Assembly (NCBI GenBank): GCA_029553845.1 | Contig: JAKPKF010000080.1 | Span: 1-36,591 of the forward strand | Origin: a bacterium | GTDB taxonomy: Bacteria; Patescibacteria; Dojkabacteria; SC72 | Length of the DNA: 36,591 nucleotides | Direction of reading: 5' to 3' | Part shown: positions 36,438-36,591 of the stretch, one piece after another | Numbering within the stretch: the stretch's first letter is position 1 | Layout: every line of letters begins with the position of its first letter | Notes under the pieces: model-generated | Databases searched by the model: none | What the model was told of the DNA's origin: nothing | What the model saw: the letters and a program-made list of their open reading frames with translations, nothing else | Made by a program: the position numbers and the translations under genes

Positions 36438-36591
36438 ATGAATAATCTTAAAAATCGGTTTGACCGTTTCCTTTCAATTGCGCTAAACGGTACACGGGTT
36501 GCTGTTATTATCGCTTGTGCCATGTTAATGATTGAAAAATTAAATGAAGGTGTAAATAAACCTTTTGTAAATGTTTTCGTAAATTTTTTAA
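36438..36591 (+). CDS. Small membrane protein, 3' end outside the window
   Basis: The ATG at 36438 opens a frame that reaches the right edge (51 complete codons). It starts MNNLKNRFDRFLSIALNG, followed by one hydrophobic helix RVAVIIACAMLMI and a polar part. Function unknown. Confidence 0.5.
   Translation, partial: MNNLKNRFDRFLSIALNGTRVAVIIACAMLMIEKLNEGVNKPFVNVFVNFL

Overview
The window looks like part of a large, AT-rich, tailed, T4-like bacteriophage genome. The phage evidence is a tail-fibre module, an rIIA/rIIB pair, a gp16-like small terminase candidate, an Rnl2-type RNA ligase, a clamp-loader subunit, dUTPase, an anaerobic ribonucleotide reductase set, a dense tRNA array and many tiny overlapping genes with no bacterial housekeeping genes. 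The host cannot be named. The oxygen-sensitive NrdD/NrdG pair suggests an anaerobic or facultative host, and the glycine-rich and arabinofuranosidase/lectin-like fibre tips suggest a polysaccharide receptor.

Layout. (1) 1-5653, minus strand: a partial glycosyltransferase, then alternating small beta-rich virion-like proteins and large glycine-rich fibres. (2) 5710-7529: RNA ligase and two small genes. (3) 7579-10090, minus strand: 22 tRNA genes covering every amino acid except His, with a tiny membrane gene and two structured gaps. (4) 10218-14974, minus strand: nrdG, nrdD, glutaredoxin, hypoxanthine phosphoribosyltransferase, clamp loader and dUTPase. (5) 15054-15569, plus strand: gp16-like small terminase. 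(6) 15562-19848, minus strand: RNase Z, a WGR-PARP enzyme, a winged-helix/ACP-like protein, three small genes (two with broken frames) and a macro-domain protein. (7) 19930-25067, minus strand: rIIB, rIIA, small genes and a RadA-like ATPase. (8) 25217-36591, mostly plus strand: unknown genes, a solo tnpB insertion element, a secreted protein, a cytidine-deaminase-like protein, further tRNA and tRNA-like genes, small membrane proteins, a PilX-like pilin-type protein, and zinc-ribbon proteins at the right edge.

How it fits together. RNA ligase, RNase Z and a nearly complete tRNA set form a plausible translation-maintenance kit that could replace or repair tRNAs attacked by host nucleases. NrdD/NrdG/glutaredoxin, dUTPase, the phosphoribosyltransferase and the deaminase-like protein would supply nucleotides. 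The most unusual block is 15562-18995, where a full PARP1-like writer (WGR plus H-Y-E catalytic domain) shares an operon-like array with a macro-domain candidate eraser and a protein joining a winged helix, a serine-less ACP-like domain and a module also found at the end of rIIB. Two class II tRNAs carrying Thr and Cys anticodons, a shared promoter motif at fixed spacing before four start codons, and a phage-borne pilin-like protein also deserve attention.

Limits. All calls come from reading motifs and translations by eye; no database search or structure prediction was run. Several small genes carry frameshifts near homopolymers, which may be real decay, programmed recoding or assembly error.
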